A DNA stretch of 64,000 nucleotides from Sialis fuliginosa (GCA_961205875.1 OY540815.1:3224001-3288000); one strand, 5' to 3'. Shown: positions 1 to 11,355, numbered from the stretch's first letter. Notes: generated from the sequence alone by a model not told the origin. Translations and numbers: made by a program.

Positions 1-525
1 TAATACAAAATATTGTTTTGCATTTGTGTAATTTGTCATTTATATTTTTAGATCTATTGATACTATACGTTAAACGTAGTATTGTTTTAAGAACGACAAC
101 GATAGTTCCTTTTTTCTATAGTAAGTCTACCTATTGTATTTTAATTACGAAATTTACTTATTTTATAGTTATTATTATAGCTTCTTCTCCGTAATTATAT
201 TGTAGAAATTTGCGCCCCGACATCAAAAAATGTATCGTAATTTTGATTATGTAGTTAACTTTTAATATTTTATAAATAAATCCTTACATTCCTTACATGT
301 TAAGTACTCATTTTCATTAAGATCGAAAAATAAATATTATTTAAAAATTAATTAATGAAAGAATATATAAATTGATCTTATTGTAAATAATTATTTACTT
401 AAAAACTATTGCATTTAGTAGATGATATTAATTTTCTTTAAATATTATTTCATACTTTTTTGTGCTTTATTTTTGAAGTCGGTTCAACTTTTTTTTTAAA
501 GTTAATTTTATTTTTCATTTTTTAG
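1..525. other. AT-rich non-coding sequence, possible intron end
   Basis: No coding frame or repeat boundary was recognised. A copy of the recurrent motif TTTGAAGTCGGTT lies near 474-486. The last bases are a pyrimidine tract ending in TTTTAG directly before the PIF1-like exon, which fits a splice acceptor, so this stretch may be the 3' part of an intron. That is inference from position and base pattern only. Confidence 0.4.
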
Positions 526-1074
526 TTACAAGGAACTACATTAGATAAAGCCGTAATTAATCATGGAAAAAAAGTGTTTGCCAAAGGCGAAGCATATGTC
601 TCTCTAATGTCCGATATTATAAAGAATCTAGCAAATTTGCTAGCTTGCAAGCACTCTCAAATGCGATATCAAACTTATATGAGTTCTTTTGGAGTTTGTT
701 GAAGACTTTGACAAATTTCGCGCACGCGTTGTAGTAGGTAAATACCAACGGTATTAAAACAGTGGTAATATTATGAAAATTATTTTGTATGGTGATAGAT
801 GCCAACTGTGTTACAATTAGTTGAAGTGTCACTACTCTAAATTCCATAGCTAATCCTTAGATACTAATACATCATTAATACCCCATTTGAGAGTGCTTGC
901 AAGCTATCAAATTTTGCGAACTCATTTATAATACCGGACATAAGTCGGATAAAGAGTTTGAAAGGATTAGCGTTTTGTGATTTAGAGCCAAATAAATTTT
1001 TAAATAAACCACACGATGAAAAATCACTTTCCGAAATGCAAAGGTTAAGAGCTCTTTCATTAAATATAAAATAA
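526..1074 (+). pseudogene. PIF1-type helicase C-terminal exon, broken by a MITE
   Basis: PIF1-type helicases are superfamily 1B 5'-3' DNA helicases, found as cellular genes and within Helitrons. From 526 the frame reads LQGTTLDKAV and then KVFAKGEAYV, the pattern of the late helicase motif that starts near QGxTLDKAVV and runs to FAKGQAYVALSR. The frame is interrupted at 608. Beyond 940 it resumes with SRIKSLKGLAF, CDLEPNKFLN and KPHDEKSLSEMQRLR, and ends at TAA 1072-1074. Only about the last 70 residues are present; the nucleotide-binding domain would lie upstream of this window. A pyrimidine tract plus AG at 511-525 suggests an acceptor. With the insertion the product would be truncated, so it is called a pseudogene. 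Whether it was a host gene or a Helitron helicase cannot be settled here. Confidence 0.8.
608..940. mobile_element. Harbinger-like MITE in the PIF1 exon
   Basis: The 333-bp element has terminal inverted repeats of about 57 bp with a few mismatches. It starts TGTCCGATATTATAAA and the reverse complement of its end starts TGTCCGGTATTATAAA. It is flanked by TAA at 605-607 and 941-943, and deleting the element plus one TAA restores the helicase frame (SL-SR). A 3-bp TAA/TTA duplication is the hallmark of PIF/Harbinger elements. No transposase frame is present, so it is non-autonomous. The 76-codon minus-strand frame across it is a by-product of the inverted repeats. Confidence 0.85.
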
Positions 1075-1379
1075 AATTCAAAAAATATTTATATATAACT
1101 ACTAAAACAAATATGAATAGACAGAGGTTATTATAAAATTTATTATTAATTCTTTAAAACTGTATTTTACTAGATCTAAAACCTACCTGTCATATTTAAT
1201 TTGAATTATTATTTATCATTATTTTAGTCATAATGTAATATATTCTTATTATGTATTGACTTATTCAATATGTAAAGATATAATATAATCCAAGGAATTA
1301 ATAAAATTATTATTATTAATATACATTTAGACAATAATTATTAGAAAAAGCGTTTTATTACATTAAATAAATAATCTCA
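1075..1379. other. No feature seen
   Basis: Plain AT-rich sequence after the PIF1 stop codon, with no repeat termini or frame that I can support. Confidence 0.5.
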
Positions 1380-1802
1380 TATTCAAAAAAATAAAGAAAC
1401 TGTCATTTGCCAAATACACAAGACACCTGTCAAAATTTAAATGTTATTTGTATTTATTATAATAATTACTCAACCGATTTTAACCGTTTATCCTTTGATT
1501 GAAAGATCTTACACTCCATATGTTATATCAGTAATAAAAATTCCACATTAGAAAGGTTTATCACTAAAAATTAGCAAGAGCTTTTGCTTTTTATTTTTCC
1601 ATAGATAACTAGAAATGTAAAATCGCGGAATTTTCGAGGTGTTTTGTTGTATATCTTCCGACTATATCATCAGATCCTGACAAAATTTACAAAAGGACCA
1701 CCTGGAGAGTATTTTCTTTCAAACCAACAAAAAATTATCAAAATCGGTCCAAGCAATACGAAATTATCCGTGAACATCGCTAAAAAATGAACATATATAT
1801 AA

Positions 1803-1852
<50 letters not shown>

Positions 1853-1900
1853 GAGTTGAATTGAGAACCTCCTCCTTTTTTTTGAAGTCGGTTAAAAATA
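1380..1900 (+). repeat. Interspersed repeat with AT microsatellite and GAAGTCGGTT tail
   Basis: The segment runs through phrases typical of dispersed insect repeats (AACCGATTTTAACCG near 1,472; AAAATCGGTCCAAGC near 1,739). A TA/CA-TA microsatellite follows at about 1,792-1,850. The tail is GAGAACCTCCTCC and then TTTGAAGTCGGTTAAAA at about 1,882-1,898. The same tail motif recurs near 474, 13,219 and 51,795. Class (SINE or other) is not determined and the left boundary is approximate. Confidence 0.5.
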
Positions 1901-2059
1901 AATAAAGTATAATATAAATAAGTGGCTTTTCACAAATCAAAACAAAAAAAAATTATAGTGCAATATAAATAAGTGAATTTAAAAAAATCAAAATAAAGAA
2001 CTTCCAAGAAAGGTAACCTATTTATTTATTTTTGAAGACCTGGTGTTTCCTGGGAGTTC

Positions 2060-2374
2060 GAAATTATAATTTTACGCGATTTTTTCAATAACTACTGAAA
2101 GGATTTTATTCCGGTTTTTTTTTTAATGGATAGGATATGTTTTGGTGTATAATTTGTGAATATTTTGTGTAAATTTCATGAAGCCGGAAAAAACAATTCG
2201 TGGTGAACCGTGTATTGTTAGCATGTTGGGTGGGTATGTTGGGTGAGCATGTTGGGTGGGTAATGTTGGGTGAGCGTGTTGGGTGGGAATGTCGGGGGGG
2301 CATGTCGAGTGGGCATGATTACTTTATGTTTAATTAAATTAATATCCCCGGGTAACACCGGGCCAATGCGCTAG
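2060..2374 (+). mobile_element. Helitron-like element, 3' part (family 3)
   Basis: The 3' end has a GC hairpin (CCCGGGTAACACCGGG, about 2,346-2,361), a short spacer and then CTAG at 2,371-2,374 followed by T. Helitrons have this arrangement: a subterminal hairpin, a CTRR end and insertion before T. A diverged sister lies at 20,035-20,303 and shares AACTACTGAA, TTTATTCC and ATTTCATGAAG. The 5' TC end was not located, and there is no helicase, so it is non-autonomous. Confidence 0.6.
2221..2317 (+). repeat. 13-bp GT-rich minisatellite
   Basis: About 7.4 units of a 13-bp motif close to GCATGTTGGGTGG, with substitutions and one 1-bp insertion. It lies inside the family 3 Helitron-like element, 54 bp before its 3' terminus. 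The sister copy at 20,035-20,303 lacks it. A proline/asparagine-rich minus-strand frame here is only the translated minisatellite. Confidence 0.85.
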
Positions 2375-2401
2375 TCACTAATAAAGCAATAATTAACGTA
2401 T

Positions 2402-3606
2402 AAATCGAGGGATTTTTACAAAAATGGGAGGAAATATCTATGTATTATACAGAGTGGTCCGGTTTGAGATACAGATATTTTAAGAGGTAATTCCTTAACT
2501 CATTGTGAGTAAAAAATAGTACAGGTGGGGTTTATCTTCAACGCCCTCTGAGCTACAGGTTGTTTAATAATTTCCTACATAATATAACAATATAATTAAA
2601 TAATAATAATAATTTTACAAACAAAGATTATCTCATAACTTCCAAAGTAACGTAATTAGAGCAACCACAAAGAGTAAGTTTCATAGGTAATTAATTAACG
2701 TATTTTTCAGTATTAGCGTTATTGCTAGCCGTGTTTGCAGTTCAGAGTTATTGCTCATCATCAAAGTCAAAAAATATATATATTTTTTTTTTTGAAAATT
2801 TTTATGAAAATGATATTTTTCCCCAAAAGTACCTACAATATGTGGTATTTTTTATCATTATTTTGGTGTGTCATAAAGTTACCTCAAATTTACCTTATAA
2901 AGTTTAGATTTGGGTCTTACAGTTTTCCAGTTATACATTTATCTAAATAATCCCCAAACTATTTTGCTACCTACTCTATTAAATGAAACAGTCATGATTT
3001 TTTGTTTGCTTGTAATTACATAATTAGTTTTATAATTTTGTAAAATAACATAAACAATAAAATTATGTAATTATAAACCAAAAAAAATTTATGACTGTTT
3101 CATTTAATAGGAAAAGTAGCAAAATAGTCACTTTGGGAATTATTTAGATAAATGTATAACTGGAAAACTGTAAGACCCAGGTCCAAACTTTGTGTGGTGA
3201 ATTTGTAGGTAACTTTATGATACACCAAAATAATGATAACAAATCATTTTCATAAAAATTTTCAAAAAAATAAACATATTTTTTGACTTTGTTGAGCAAT
3301 AACTCTGAACTGGAAACACGGCTAGCAATAACGCAAATACTGAAAAATAAGTTAATTAATTACCTATGAAACTAACTCATAGTGGTTGTTCTAGTTACGT
3401 TACTTTGGAAGTTATGATATAATTTTTATTTGTAAGTACTACTCTGAAGGAAGTTTTTAAACATTCTGTAGCTCACAGGATGTTAAAGATAGACCCCACC
3501 TTCCCGTACAATTTTTTACTCACAATGAGCCAAAGAATCAACTCAAATATCTGTATCCCAACCCATAATCGGCCATTTTTGAAAAAAAATAAAAATCTCT
3601 CCAATT
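2402..3606. mobile_element. Large foldback element, about 1.2 kb
   Basis: The two halves are reverse complements, with arms of about 550-600 bp and a turn near 3,025-3,055. Paired landmarks include GGGATTTTTACAAAAATGG at 2,409 against the CCATTTTTGAAAA region near 3,575, and ATGAAACAGTCATGA at 2,983 against TTATGACTGTTTCAT near 3,090. Arms differ by scattered substitutions and small indels, so the element is old. No transposase frame is present. Two overlapping plus-strand frames around 2,722-2,950 are by-products. Confidence 0.8.
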
Positions 3607-3735
3607 AATGAGAAAATATCGTAGGGTTAATTTTTTGTATTGTAGATTTTTGTGTATATTTTCTTGTGAAAATATGCCAGAATCTGTTATATAAGTTAAT
3701 AAATCGTTTTTTTAAATAATTTTTTTTTATTTGGT

Positions 3736-4112
3736 AGTTATTATTTATTTCTTTCGATCCGGCGTGAAAAAATACTTCGGAGCAGGGGGTTTCAGCTGGA
3801 GAAACAACCCTTTATCTCACATTGAAATATTTACGATTTTGTATAATAAAGAAAAACAAAAAATAATAATTTAATATTGCATCCCCTGTCGCGTATGGAG
3901 GGGTGTAATTACTTTCATTCGATCCGGCGGGAAATATACTATGGTGAAGAGGGGTTTTAGGGGGGAAAACAACCCCCTATCTCTATATAGGAGCCGAGAT
4001 ATTTACGATTATGTACATATATATAATATATAAAAAAATATATATATATTTGTGCTGCCAACATAAAAAAATTATACAACTCGAGCAAAGCCGCGGGCAA
4101 TCCGCTTGTTAC
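3736..4112 (+). mobile_element. Helitron-2 related copy, decayed 3' end
   Basis: It shares the repeat phrases TTCGATCCGGCGGGAAA, AACAACCCCCTATCTC and GAGCCGAGATATTTACGAT with 21,090-21,781. Two internal units are visible (about 3,756 and 3,918). The 3' end reads GAGCAAAGCCGCGGGCAA, then CCGCTTGT, where an intact end would be CTAGT, so the terminus has mutated. A (TA)n-like run sits at 4,015-4,050. Confidence 0.55.
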
Positions 4113-4367
4113 ATATAAATAATATTGAGTCATTTTCAAAAACATTAAATATATGTAATATAAAGGGTCAATATACTTTCGATAGTGAACCGCTGATTAA
4201 CCATTAAAAATCAAGGTCAGTCAAATATAGAGAAATGAAATCATCAAGAGCTTTCTATAGGACAAATGTTCAAAACAAAATGAAAGTATTAACAGGATGG
4301 GAGTAGGGGCACATAAAATGTCATTTAATATATATTTTCATAAGCGTAGTACTTATTATTTAATTAA
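4113..4367. other. No feature seen
   Basis: AT-rich sequence without recognisable termini, hairpins or frames. Confidence 0.4.
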
Positions 4368-4830
4368 ATAAAACAGCACAAGAGCGTGTTAGGCACGTAC
4401 TTGATAGGATTCCTAGTCATTCTCACAACGATTTATAAAAGTCTTATTTCAAATTTTTTCATAAACTATTTTTGTGTTCTTTATAATTTTCATTAAAAGT
4501 AGGTACCTACATACTGATTTTTTTCAGATTTTTTGACTCGATAGTTTAGAAATTAGAGTGGGAAAAGCAAATATATCTTGACTGAAGACCTATCTAAAAA
4601 CACTCCACTCAATGGGGTAAGTGAAAAAAAATATAAGTACATTTTCAGGCTATGAGAGGGGATCCAAAAACGTTTTGACAGTGTTCGTTATAATTTTCAG
4701 TACTTATTTAAAGCTACATTCTGAAATTTTTTCTGGTTTTTTGAATCGATAGTTTAGACTTTGAACGAAAATATATCGTGACTGAAGAGTTAAAATCAAA
4801 AAGTCCTAAAACATTTTTTGTTGTTTACCC
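4368..4830 (-). repeat. Family D repeat, minus, 5'-truncated
   Basis: Family D in forward orientation runs from a GGTTCCGAAGAAAACTAGG start to a CACGCACTTGGCCG end. Here it is reversed: GCGTGTTAGGCACGTAC near 4,385 is the decayed 3' end. ATATATCTTGACTGAAG, CACTCAATGGGGTAAGTG and CGTGACTGAAGAGTTAAAATC are interior phrases shared with the copies at 7,478, 37,229 and 60,411. Part of the interior is repeated or rearranged. Confidence 0.65.
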
Positions 4831-5434
4831 AGTAGTTACGCTACTGTAATAAAGTATTTCTAGCTTTTGTTTTCTCTGAATTTCCTTTATTAATTCGTAT
4901 AATGAAAAACATACTTATCTTTTGTTTGTTTTGATTCTGTGAGGTTACTATTAGTATAATTCTTTGTAGAAGAATATTAAATATTTCAGAATAATGAGAA
5001 ATATAAAATTAGATGCTAAACCCATCAAGAATAACGAAAATACAATTAGGTAGATCAAAACAGACTGTAGTCTGTAGATTTTCATGTATGTTAAGTACAT
5101 TTTTCATTTATATTTACGCATATTAACCCTGCGGCGAATTTAAAAAACAAGTAATATTGTGGAGAAGGGGCTACCGTAGCTGTTTTTTATGTTACGTTTC
5201 ATTTTGGTATTTGTTTTCTGTGTTATTTTTGGTATTTATGAAAAGATTGTAGAGAAAGTCTTTAGACTGGACGACATCGATCGCCATGATAGAGAATTGA
5301 GATTGTGCCCATTTAGACGATTTTTTGATTGTTTGAAAGAGTATATGAAAATTTGACAAACATTTTTTTTTGTCGAAAATCGATATTTTTTTCAATTTTT
5401 CGTGAAAATTTTTTTCTCGAGTTTTAAGATATTA
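4831..5434. other. No clear feature
   Basis: AT-rich, without a coding frame I can support. The last 80 bp resemble, loosely and inverted, the 60 bp just outside the other end of the next foldback. That foldback may therefore sit in an older palindromic sequence. Confidence 0.35.
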
Positions 5435-6618
5435 TACAGGGTGATTCAGTGCTGTCGTGCCAAACTTGAACAGTAAATTAAGAGACATATTTTAAGCAAA
5501 AAACAATATATGAACATGTGTCCAGAAATTTTTCGTAAGGGGGCTACAGCCCTCCAAAGATTTTATTCAAAATTAGTTTTTATTTAATATCTGGAGACCC
5601 CATTGTGCTAAAGTTATGAAATTTGATACAGAGTTTAGTATTAATAAGTGTTATCGATTTCCAGTATTGAACAATTATTATATATTTAGATCAGGGCTGT
5701 ATGGGGCCAGTGGGCCCATCGATTTTTATCTAGTACTTTTTTGTTCTTTAATTTTTTCGTGAATTAGACATTTTAATAAGATGTATGGCACAAAATACAC
5801 AAAAATATACTTTGCTAATTTATCATAGGATAAACCGTTTACGAGAAATATGAATGCAAAAGAAAGAATGCAGAATTTTACATAATACGGATGCTTCAAA
5901 TTACATAAAATATTTTTATATTCTTGTTCTATGATAAAAAATAAGACAAAAAGATAATAAAAATATATCTCCAAAAATTCATCCTTACCAACAAATAGCC
6001 ATTTTAAGTATCGCTTTCTAGTTATGTTAGTAAATTACTTGCAACATTAATAGAACTGGCTATAGGTCTAATAGGACACGTATTAGGTGATATATGTACA
6101 TGAACTTTTTTCTTACCTTTAATCAAAGAACAGAAATATAAATTTATTTTGTTTAATTTGAAGCATCCGTATTAAGTAAAATTCTGCATGCTTTCTTTTG
6201 CATCGTTATTGCTCGTAAACGGTTTATCCTATGATAAATGAGCAAAGTATATTTTTGTGTATTTTGTCTCATACAGTCTTATTCAAATTTTTAACTCAGG
6301 AAAAAATTGAAGAACAAAAAATACTGGATAAAAATCGACGGGCCTCCTGGGCCCATACAACCCTGGTCAAAATTTCTATTGGTTGTTACTGGATATATAT
6401 AACACTTATTAATACTAAACCCTGTATCAAATTTCATAACTATGGCACAATAGGTTCTCAAGATATTAAATAAAAACTAATTTTGAGTAAAATCTTTAGA
6501 GGGCTGTAGCCCCGTCATGACAAATTTCCGGACACATGTTTATACAATGTTTTTTGCTTAAAATATTTTTCTCGATGTACCGTTCAAGTTTGGCACGACA
6601 GTGCTGAATCACCCTGTA
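5435..6618. mobile_element. Foldback element with TACAGGGTG termini
   Basis: The left end TACAGGGTGATTCAG mirrors the right end CTGAATCACCCTGTA. Arms of about 560 bp match through ACTTGAACAGTA, AAAACTAATTTTGA (inverted), CAGGGCTGTATGGGGCC and the ATAAACCGTTTACG region. TATTA lies outside each end, compatible with a short duplication, but flanks this AT-rich make that weak. A third, partial copy is at 16,671-17,128. No transposase is encoded. Frames at 5,726-5,974 (minus) and 6,231-6,473 (plus) read the same arm in opposite halves and are not genes. Confidence 0.8.
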
Positions 6619-7477
6619 TATTATGTAATTTAAAAGTTATGGCCATTTTTCTCCGAAAATTTGAAAAAACTAAAATTTTAAGAGGCTATATCTCGAGAAA
6701 GGTTTGAGATACAGATCTGTGGTTTGAAAATTTAAACTTTTCACGTAATTTTCTGCAGTGAACTTCAACTCGACATACAAATATCTACTAAAATACAAGA
6801 AAATAAGAGTATTATAGTTTTATAATTGAGCGTGTAAATAAATATTAAATGCTCCCCGTACTTAGTTAATAATAAAACAAAAAATAGGTGAAGGGAAAAG
6901 CGAAAAAAAAACAAGTAATAAAAGAACAAAAAAAAGAAAAAAGAAAAGGAGAAATATAAAAAAAGAGTCTTGGCTAAATCATCTAGCATGGAAGGCCAAA
7001 AAAAAATAAAATATTAAATGCTATTTTTGATTAAAATGTTTTTCTAATAATATTTTTAAATTATTTATTAACTAAAACACAGTTTTGTATTAACTTATCC
7101 ATAAAGTAAGGGAAGCACTGTTTCAAAGTAATTTGAAAATTTAAAAAAATCGATGTAGGTAAACATCCGTATCCGGTTGAAAGATTGTTTATTTATTTAT
7201 TTATTATTTTATTGTTGTTTATACGTAAAAATCCAATTTTTTCATTAGATAAAATGTAAATTTCCTTACCTACTTCTAGCTATCCGATTTGTTTAATTAG
7301 TTTTAATAGGATTCTATTCTGCAAATAGATGAAGTGAATTCAAAAGGTTTGCTGTTAATTTAACGTATTGCGACCTGTTGCCGTGGTGTAAAAATCGGTC
7401 TAGTAATACACATTTCCAAGCAGAGTCTGCTTGGGGTGTGTAATTAGAAGGTGGGAATGCTCTGATAATTACTTTGA
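6619..7477. other. Low-complexity sequence, no gene seen
   Basis: AT-rich with A-runs near 6,900-6,965 and a TTTA run at about 7,188-7,206. A short palindrome AAGCAGAGTCTGCTT near 7,419 is followed by GGGGTGTGTAATTA. This end recurs inverted near 63,755-63,775 and may be a repeat terminus. Confidence 0.4.
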
Positions 7478-7728
7478 AAGCAAATATATCGTGACTGAAG
7501 GGTCCTAAAACATTTTTATTGCATTTAAGGAGACCTATCTAGAAACATACCACTCAATGGGATTAGTGAAAAAAAAATTGAATATACTTTTCAGTCTATG
7601 AGAAGAGGTCCAAAAATTTTTTTAATCTCATCATTTCTGTTTTGAGTTATCAATCTACGTCGGTATTGGTATAAAATTTATATAGACAGAGCGAAACTAT
7701 AAGGGTTCCTAGTTTTCTATGGAGCCCT
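7478..7728 (-). repeat. Family D repeat, minus, 5' part
   Basis: Interior phrases TATATCGTGACTGAAGGG, CCACTCAATGGG and TTTTCAGTCTATGAGA are followed by the reversed 5' end (GGGTTCCTAGTTTTCTATGG, then AGCCCT). It corresponds to the start of the copy at 37,229. The 3' half is missing. Confidence 0.65.
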
Positions 7729-8296
7729 AAAAATCAACTTATAATGTAAAAAAAATCGACAGTTACTTATACCTACGTATTGTAATACTAATTATATTAC
7801 ATTTTTGGGTCAGGCATATAGCATATATATTTTACATATACATTATTATACATATACATTATAGATATATTATATGGTTACAACACTTGAGGGGGGGGGG
7901 GTCATAAATAGCACATATTAATTTAGCATCTACAACTGCAGTTCTCATTTTTAGAACTGCAGAAACAAGCTACAACTACACACTAAAATAACCCCTGGTG
8001 TACAGATATGAGTACATCATCGATCTGTATGTATTAAACAATCAAACTGCTCTGTTTTGAGTCTCTTATTCTATGATTAATATCCGTTGCAGTGTTTGTT
8101 AGAGCGTGCTTAATTCTAATTCACTGAAACTCACCAATTAACACGTTAGATGCAAATGAAAACGCTTGTTTATAACGCGCAGCAATTAGGAGAATTAAAT
8201 GTATACCATAAGTTATAAAGAGGTGTATCGAAATGTTACGTGAACCGCTTATCCAATGTATACATAACATTTTTAATAGGCTTTTAGGCTTTCGCA
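7729..8296. other. Non-coding stretch with G-run and small hairpin
   Basis: It holds TA-rich tracts at 7,820-7,880, an 11-base G run at 7,891-7,901 and a perfect 10-bp stem (CTGCAGTTCT / AGAACTGCAG, 7,936-7,962, 7-base loop). No coding signal was found; the minus-strand frame entering from 8,330 overlaps the next foldback. Confidence 0.45.
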
Positions 8297-9880
8297 GTAT
8301 ACCGGGTGTTCGCCAAAATCGAGTGATCATTGCTAACTTTGTTATTATTGGAGCTAGAAGATCGGTTAAATGGCCAAAGTATCAATATTTTGTCCGGGAT
8401 GAATAATGGCGATCTCAAAAAAAAACAATTGAATGTCGAATTTAAAAAAAAAAAATTAAACAAAAATATCAGGTATATTTGCCATTTTTTCGAAAATTTT
8501 TAACGCTTTTCATTAATAATAGTACGTCTGGTACGTAAAAAAACCCTGCACTTTTTGATTGGGGTATGACACTTTCTGTGCTCATAGATAAGGTTAAAAG
8601 AATAATTTTCAGATAGGGAGCCACTTTAAAATCCGTGTAGAACACCATTATATCGGCTATTAAAGATGGCCCCCACCGTTTTTATTAAATGGACTGTATC
8701 TCAGCTCCTAGTCATCTGATTTCAATTTTCTTTTATTTGTTTTAAAGTTCTTATTGAGAAGATTATTTTTTGTCATTATACATTTTTCTCTAAATCTTAA
8801 GGGTTACCCACAATTTTTGAAAATCTGAAAATTTTACTTTTCTTACGAACTTAATTTATATATAACTTTTTTATTGTGCCCAATATCATTTTTTTACTTC
8901 ACATAAAAAAGAAAGACATTTTATTCTGCTTTCCATTGATAACAAGATAATACTGTTTTAATTAACAACTTCTTTGGAAAAAGCGTGTTAAACTAAGAAA
9001 ATTAGACTATTTTTGGATCATTCCATATCAAGTTTACCTTTTATCATATGAAATTTTATGTTGGGATCAATTTTCTCATATAGTTAAAAAAATGATATTA
9101 GGCACAATAAAAAAGTTATATAACAATTAAGTTTGTAAGAAAAGTGAAATCTTCAGATTTCGGAAAATTGTGGGGAACCCTATAAGATTTAGAGAAAAAT
9201 GAATAATGATAAAATCTATTTTTTTTAATAAGAACTTTAAAATAAACAAAAGAAAATTTAAATCAGATGATTAGGAGCTGAGATACAGCCAATTTAATAA
9301 AAACCGTGAGGGCCATCTTTAATAGCCGATATAATGGTGTTCTACATGGATTTTAAAGTGGCTCTCTATCTGAAAATGTTTCTTTTGACCTTATATATGA
9401 CCACCGAAAGTGGCATACCCCAATCAAAAAGTGCAGCGTTTTGGCTTTATTTGCCACGAACCAGACGTACTATAAAGGAAAGTATTATAATTAATTATCA
9501 TTTTTTATCAATTATACTCAAAAACGTTACAAATCTGCGAAATAGGGCGTAAATACCTGAAATTATTGTTTTAAAAATTTTAATCAGTTGTTTGTATTTT
9601 ATTAAATCTGCATAGTACATTTTTTTTCGACATTTTTTATTAATTTTATACTTGTTATAACTTGTTTTCTATCCATTTTACCACCATTCATGTAGGTATT
9701 AGAATTTTATAAAGAAAACATTCTCAGCTATAAAATCGATTAATAATATACATATATGTAGGTATTCCATTAAAAAAAACACGTTATTTTTCGGTATATC
9801 TCTGAAATTCGACATTCAATTGTTTTTTGAAGACCACCATTATTCATCCCGGGAAAAATACTGATGCTTTGCTGTATACT
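8297..9880. mobile_element. Large foldback element, about 1.6 kb
   Basis: Arms of more than 600 bp face each other across a turn near 9,000-9,040. Pairs include GGGATGAATAATGG at 8,397 with CCATTATTCATCCC near 9,837, and ATTGTGCCCAATATCATTTT at 8,874 with the inverted AATGATATTAGGCACAAT near 9,092. The left end, CCGGGTGTTCGCC at 8,302, resembles the CAGGGTG-type starts of other foldbacks here, but its mirror is missing on the right. The right arm carries extra sequence at about 9,640-9,790. No transposase frame is present. Confidence 0.75.
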
Positions 9881-10133
9881 GTATTATTATTATCTACAAG
9901 TTATTTTCAGAAAACGAAACAGATTGATCAATAATCAATTTATTTACTAATAAATTGTTTATCTTATTTTTGTTTCAGTCTATTTATAAAAACATCTATT
10001 CATATGACTTTTATTGGCATTGGCTAATTTTACTGAATCAAATTAATCAATAAAATACAGTTTGTAATTTAAAATAAAGCACACACATTTAATAATAATA
10101 TTAAACATATAAAGTAGCGGTTATGACTAAAGT
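9881..10133. other. No feature seen
   Basis: AT-rich sequence without recognisable signals. Confidence 0.4.
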
Positions 10134-10345
10134 CAGTAGTGTTCGCTTGAGAGGGGGGGGGGGGGGGGAGGCGAGGTGAGGATCTGTTGTACACATTTTA
10201 ATGCTCATACTAATTTAGTTTCTGCTGACTTCCATGAATTTTAAACATTCCTAGTAAACTTTCCCGATACCTTTTGGTGATTTACTGTTCATTTTACTAA
10301 ATTAATTTACTTAAATGTATTCTAATTTTGCTAAGCGAACACCTG
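10134..10345. mobile_element. Possible small MITE with GTGTTCGCTT inverted ends
   Basis: GTGTTCGCTT at 10,139-10,148 is mirrored exactly by AAGCGAACAC at 10,333-10,342. The ends read CAGTAGTGTTCGC and, from the other side, CAGGTGTTCGC. This resembles a hAT terminus, but no 8-bp duplication is visible. A 16-base G run lies at 10,153-10,168. Chance cannot be excluded. Confidence 0.35.
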
Positions 10346-10524
10346 GAAATTGCCCCAACTATTTAAACAATGATGTATATATTTGTAAAATAAATTAAAT
10401 AAGAAAATTAAATTTTAATGCACTCGACTGATGTTTCCTCCTGCGAATTCCTGCTTGGGAATTCTTAGAGAATTAATTCGAATTTTTAATTTCCAAATCT
10501 CGAAAAAAAAAAGATTTTTTTCAA

Positions 10525-10925
10525 ATTTGGGAAAGCTCTGTGGTCGTTTTAAAATGAGGAAAAAAATGTTCTCTGATTTCAAAATTATTACTTGATATTT
10601 CCGTTTCAGGTTAAGACGAACACTTTTTGTTCTGTATCTGTCTGTCTTTGTGTGTGTCTGTCCCCTGAATCCTCGTCACACGCATAACTCATGAACCACT
10701 GAACGGGTATTGTTTAAATTTGGTTGGGTGGTTTAGTCTGTCTTGAGGACAGTCCCATATCAAAATCATCAACATCGTGTGTAAGGGGAAAAGGTGACAT
10801 CCCAAAATATTTATTTTTTGAAGATATTTCAAGAACGACAAAATTTTCTAAAAAATAGGTTACAACAGCTTTTGCAGTAAAATATTCCCTTGTAAAGATT
10901 TATCTAATTTACTTTATTTAATACT
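10525..10925 (+). repeat. Family C repeat, copy 1
   Basis: Family C is defined here by six copies. They share a start near AAGCTCTGTGGTCGTTTTAA, a TCTGTCTG tract, CATAACTCATGAACCACTGA, CTTGAGGACAGTCCCAT and GGTGACATCCCAAAATATTT. The (TCTG) tract and 'AACCACTGAAC' wording are typical of dispersed insect repeats. It has no termini that identify a class and no protein frame. Confidence 0.65.
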
Positions 10926-10975
10926 TTTTTACCTAGATACTAACAAAGTAAATAAACGCAAAGAAAATTGAAACA

Positions 10976-11345
10976 AGCTTTATATTAACTTCACCTGTAT
11001 GTTAGTCTGTTAAGGTCAAATATTCCAATCGAAATTTCGACTAGTTCTAATTAAGTTAGAGCTTTGAAATTTTTAACACGTGTATAAGTCCGATGATAAT
11101 GCAATATAGTGTATCTAATATTGTTCTAAATCTAATATGGCAGATGCCCGAAAATTACGGATTACCTTTTTCGTTACAACCTCCTTGGTATGGTATTAAA
11201 TGAAAGGGTTTGACAAGTAGAATACAATATGTTATCTGACGTTATTTTAAACCCAATATGGCGGACGCACCGAGATGGCGGATTACCTTTTTCGTCACAA
11301 CCCTCTTGTTATGGTTATCAAATGAAAAGATTTGACGAACTTTAC
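10976..11345 (+). repeat. Family J repeat with two 121-bp units
   Basis: Two direct units of about 121 bp share GGATTACCTTTTTCGT (11,159 and 11,280), CAATATGGCGGACGC-type phrases and AAATGAAAGGGTTTGAC. They are preceded by a related start with CGAAATTTCGACTAG. This is a tandemly built, non-coding dispersed repeat. Confidence 0.55.
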
Positions 11346-11355
11346 CTGTTGCTAT

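Noticed and set aside
2106..2303. 65-codon minus frame rich in His, Pro, Thr and Asn repeats
   Set aside because: It is the translation of a 13-bp minisatellite, not a low-complexity protein gene.
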